Below, one piece after another: positions 60,723-64,000 of a stretch of DNA of 64,000 bases. The translations under genes were made by a program, and so were the position numbers. Below the pieces are notes generated by a model. It was not told the origin of the DNA. It ran no database searches and worked only from the letters and a program-made list of their open reading frames with translations. Origin of the DNA: Dipylidium caninum. Taxonomy: Eukaryota > Platyhelminthes > Cestoda > Cyclophyllidea > Dipylidiidae. Location of the stretch: positions 1 through 64,000 of the forward strand of contig QEYB01000952.1 of assembly GCA_017562135.1 (NCBI GenBank). Reading direction: 5' to 3'. Numbering within the stretch: the stretch's first letter is position 1; each line of letters starts with the position of its first letter.

Positions 60723-63310
60723 TTATTTTATAAGCACCTGAGTAACAGTAAGACGAACGTCTTTTCTTTAAGTTATCCTTCATTCAGGTGATTGTAAGGT
60801 TAAAGAAGTTATTTACCCTCGTCATAGTGAGATAAGTGGCCAAGGAAACTACGGAACTGTTGTCCGATTCACTATTAGCACTTGTACTGGCCGATTCCAA
60901 GCACTCAGTAATTTTTGACTGTTTTGCTGACAATACACTAGATTCCCCAGCGGCTGCGTCCTCTAACCAAAGTGGAGCTTCGTCCCAAAGCAAGCAACAA
61001 TCGTCGATCACGCGATCGCAGAGACTGGCATTTGTAGCGTCAAATTTGCACCCCATTTGGTAGAGGATCGTCACCTCTTCGGGAACGAAGAACGTTCCTC
61101 CTTTAATACCAAGTTGTTCCAATGATACCTCAGTTTGTTCAATTTCTTGTGTTGGGAGGGTTCCCTGTTTCATGAAGAGCTTTAGCGATGGCGCGCACAC
61201 GTGGTTATTTCGTCTAAAGGACACAGGCGTATTTACTCCATTGAGTACACAAATAATATCTCTTTTTATTTGGCTGTGCTTTGAGAAAAAATTCGTAAGT
61301 GGAAAACAAACAAGCTTTAATTGATCTTAAAACAACTGTAAAGTCTAATTTCTTTTATTTCAACGGTTTTTTTGCAGATATCCTCACCCTCTACGACTTA
61401 AATCAAACCGAGTTACAGACCAGCCGAAATTCATTCGAGGTTTCGCTTCTCCTAACGACACATGATCTGCATGAATGAATTTCACTTAGTGAGGTGTTGT
61501 AGACTACTTCAAGGCGACTAAAGCTACTGAAGGCTAGGAGGGTAGAGGTATAGAAAGAGGTCTACTCCAAACCCCCTCAGGGATAGGCAAATTGTAAGTT
61601 AAATAGCGCATACATAACTTACCGAATGATGTTAATAAGGTTATTTATCGTATAATGTGACGGTACGTCTTCGACAAAGTGTAGGAAATGGAAGTCTATT
61701 GAGGCAAGAGTGGCATTGCGGAAGTGCACCCGGACCCATCTGAAGTAATGTGGGGAATGTGTTACTTATCAGGTTCAAGTAACACCTACCGCGTAAGTGG
61801 TTTTACGAGAGAAGACGGACGTATCCTTAATGTTTTCTGTTCTTCTTCTTCGCTGAAAAATGCCCTTATCAATTAGGTTTTGCGTTACAGTTTTCCAAAT
61901 TGGGAGTATCAGAGTAATTGTCTTAACAAGTCGGATTAAATGGATCTGAATTTTGGGTCTCGTATTAAATTAGCATTATGAGTTATCCTTATCGAAATTT
62001 CGTAAAATTAAAGCAGTTAGCGTTTTGGGGAGTTGAAAAATAGGCGTTGTTTAAAGAGGTGCGGAAGCAAGTAAAAATGAGCACATAAATTACCTGAGCC
62101 TAAATAAACCTTCCTCCAATTTTATAATCCTCACTGAGCCCTCGGACGCCGGGTCAAGCAACATAGTCATTAGGTGTAACTCAACGTCATTGAATGGTGC
62201 CGATAAATCTGTAAGAACTGCACGAATGAGTGAATGCAATGGTTTGCTTGATTACTCGCTTTCAAACAGTCGTATGTAATTGATTCCACTTCTTCGTCGT
62301 GGATATCGTAAATAGTTCTCAATATTAGTTCCAGATTCCCTGCATACCACGAATTTAAACGATTCAGGAAGTCGCAGTAGCGATCTGGATCCGCTTGGAA
62401 AATTTTGGCAGATTTAGTAAGGGCCACCTAAAATTCGACAAAAATTTGAAATTTCTTACCAATCTGCGCCCAGTTTTAGACTTGGATCTGCGAGTAAACT
62501 TTCGAACAGATTTTTCATGTTTTAAAGAAGGTCGAGTTCTCCGTTTGGACGATCCGCGAGGTCGAACCGCTCTTTTGTGGGGAAGTCTGTTGGAAGGAAG
62601 TAGCCTTAGCGCAGCTAACCAAATGGTGTAGGAGTAGCATACGAAAGACACTAAGAGGCTATATTTCTAATGTATAAGTCGTGTGTTCGGTTTCAGTGAA
62701 TATTAGGTTACGAGTGTGGAAATAATAAATAAGGTTACATCCAGAATTTGTGCAAATCAAGCCAGACCATTTACGGGTTATTATTAACCTTGATCTCCTT
62801 TTAGGCATTTTGAAAGTACGTAAGCGTCTCTAATACTTAAAACAACGAGCGAAACAAATCTACTATTAACGTTAGATAGGATTCGTACTGACATAAGCTG
62901 AAAATAAACAATGTTAGTAGAGCTGTGAAAAGTTATTCACATATTTCTGGTGTCTTGCGATTACTTTGTATGAACCCTCATATTGGTCACATCTAAACTC
63001 GTATTTTACTAAATCATTCCGTAATACTCAATTCTTTCACCTCGATCTCTACTAAGCCCACTGTTATCATGAAAGCCATACTTTTTACAGCATAGCTTTC
63101 CCTTAGCTACTAAGTGGTTCCTGCATTCCTTTTATGATAATACAAGCATACCAGTGAGGTAAATCGGAACCCAAAAAAAAATTTGTATATTAACTAGCTT
63201 TGACTAAAACCTGTTTGATTTACTTTACGTAGATTGTAAACCATTGTCTTGGCATCCTTGATATTCACAAGGGACTCCTCGGGCGTCGCCGACCGTCCAA
63301 CCATGCTCAT
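60723..63310 (-). CDS. Unrecognised 7-exon gene with ubiquitin-like C-terminal segment
   Basis: I do not recognise the family. Exons are proposed at 63310-63229, 62614-62460, 62427-62256, 62217-62094, 61739-61623, 61213-60817 and 60737-60723. All junctions are GT-AG and phases sum to 353 aa. The five central exons are well supported by continuous phase; the first (MSMVGRSATPEESLVNIKD) and the last (VLIK, stop) are weaker. Residues about 40-79 are very basic (RRTRPSLKHEKSVRK), possibly a nuclear signal. Residues about 80-177 look helical. Residues about 180-270 have the order of a ubiquitin-like fold: strand FHFLHFV, helix TINNLINIIR, strand SLKLF, turn VSLEQLGIKGGT, strand VTILY. Residues 271-349 are acidic and Ser-rich. 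Two introns are 32 and 38 nt. Confidence 0.7.
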
Positions 63311-64000
63311 TTTAAACAATATTAATGTATAGGACTAAAATAGTGGCCGGAAAAAAAAACAGACTAAAATAAGAATGTCATTCACATGAATTCGGGTAAA
63401 GCATGCCATTGGTAAGGTAAGTAGAAGCTGTCAATCATTTTACACACTGATTAAAGTTGCGAATGAGGCCCACACTGGAAACTACACTAACATGAACTCA
63501 ACAACCATTAGGCATGTATGATGAGATTAGAAAAAAGCTTGCACAGCTCCTTAAATTTTGTTATTCGAATGTCTGAAAATTGGGCAAAAAGGCGAACCTG
63601 AAGCTCTCCCAACCCAGGGCCAGATATTTTCACACACATGTTACTAGAGAAAGTAAAGTCACGAGGGACTCACCACGAAGAAATATAACACAAAGGCTAT
63701 GCAAATGCCTCAGAAGTGACATGATTTTCAGCAGTCTAACGCCAAACCACTATTTATGAAACAGTTCATCCCGACTCGAACTCCTCCTCCCGTTTTCGGT
63801 GTTCCAAAGTGAGAAATCCGTGATCTGCCTACCCAACCTTACCTTCGCTATAAATCAGTTAATGATTTTTTACCCAACTGACCTATTATGCAGTACAGAA
63901 CTAATCGTAGCAGATTGACTGCCTCGGTCCGTGTTATTGAATCTCACTACTATAGGAAATCTACGCAATCCGTTAACACTGGGGAAAGAGATACGCAAAA
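63311..64000. other. Right end of window, no recognised gene
   Basis: AT-rich DNA upstream of the first exon of the minus-strand gene ending at 60,723. An acceptor-like ACTATTTTAG lies about 30 nt before its ATG on the minus strand and could join a 5' UTR exon or accept a leader. No further exon was recognised. Confidence 0.5.

Noticed and set aside
62170..62256. Stop at 62170 as the end of the unnamed gene
   Set aside because: A 38-nt intron with a GTAATC donor and GTGCAG acceptor switches to another frame that stays open and joins in phase to three further exons.
1..64000. tRNA genes, rRNA genes and CRISPR arrays
   Set aside because: No tRNA B-box in a plausible cloverleaf, no conserved rRNA segment and no short regularly spaced repeat array was seen by eye.

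Overview
The window is animal nuclear DNA, most likely from a flatworm and possibly a tapeworm. It holds a metazoan histone H2B, TDP-43, MBOAT7 and Scratch, coding exons are small, and several introns are only 27-38 nt. The species assignment is inference; the gene families are read directly from the translated exons.

Region 1 (1-21,490) is a direct tandem array of a GC-rich unit of about 4.05 kb, a macrosatellite. A shared anchor recurs at 18, 3822, 8011, 12065, 16127 and 20147. Copies 3 and 4 and most of copy 5 are nearly identical. Copies 1 and 2 carry very many one-base indels that fade toward about 7 kb, which looks like uncorrected read noise. The right edge (about 19.1-21.49 kb) has true substitutions and larger indels and is truncated. 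I find no convincing gene in the unit, but each copy has a TATA-like box, splice-donor-like GTAAGT pairs, an AATAAA, a CA tract and (copies 3-5) a palindrome next to a TAG tract.

Region 2 (21,491-22,420) is a T-rich spacer followed by a solitary intronless histone H2B gene on the + strand.

Region 3 (26,341-31,840, - strand) is an eight-exon TDP-43 gene whose exon phases all close to give 436 aa. Region 4 (41,484-45,822, - strand) is a six-exon MBOAT7-type lysophospholipid acyltransferase of 540 aa, in which the expected catalytic His reads Tyr. Region 5 (52,019-55,224, - strand) is a two-exon Scratch zinc-finger repressor of 416 aa with no visible SNAG motif and a CpG-rich CCAAT promoter. 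Region 6 (60,723-63,310, - strand) is an unnamed seven-exon gene of about 353 aa, reassembled from phase-matched exons, with a C-terminal stretch resembling a ubiquitin-like fold.

The intervals between genes are long and mostly without recognisable content, apart from microsatellites, GC-rich patches and one possible exon of a secreted peptide precursor at about 35.7-36.05 kb. The genes share no operon or pathway; they are independent housekeeping (TDP-43, MBOAT7, H2B) and neural (Scratch) genes.
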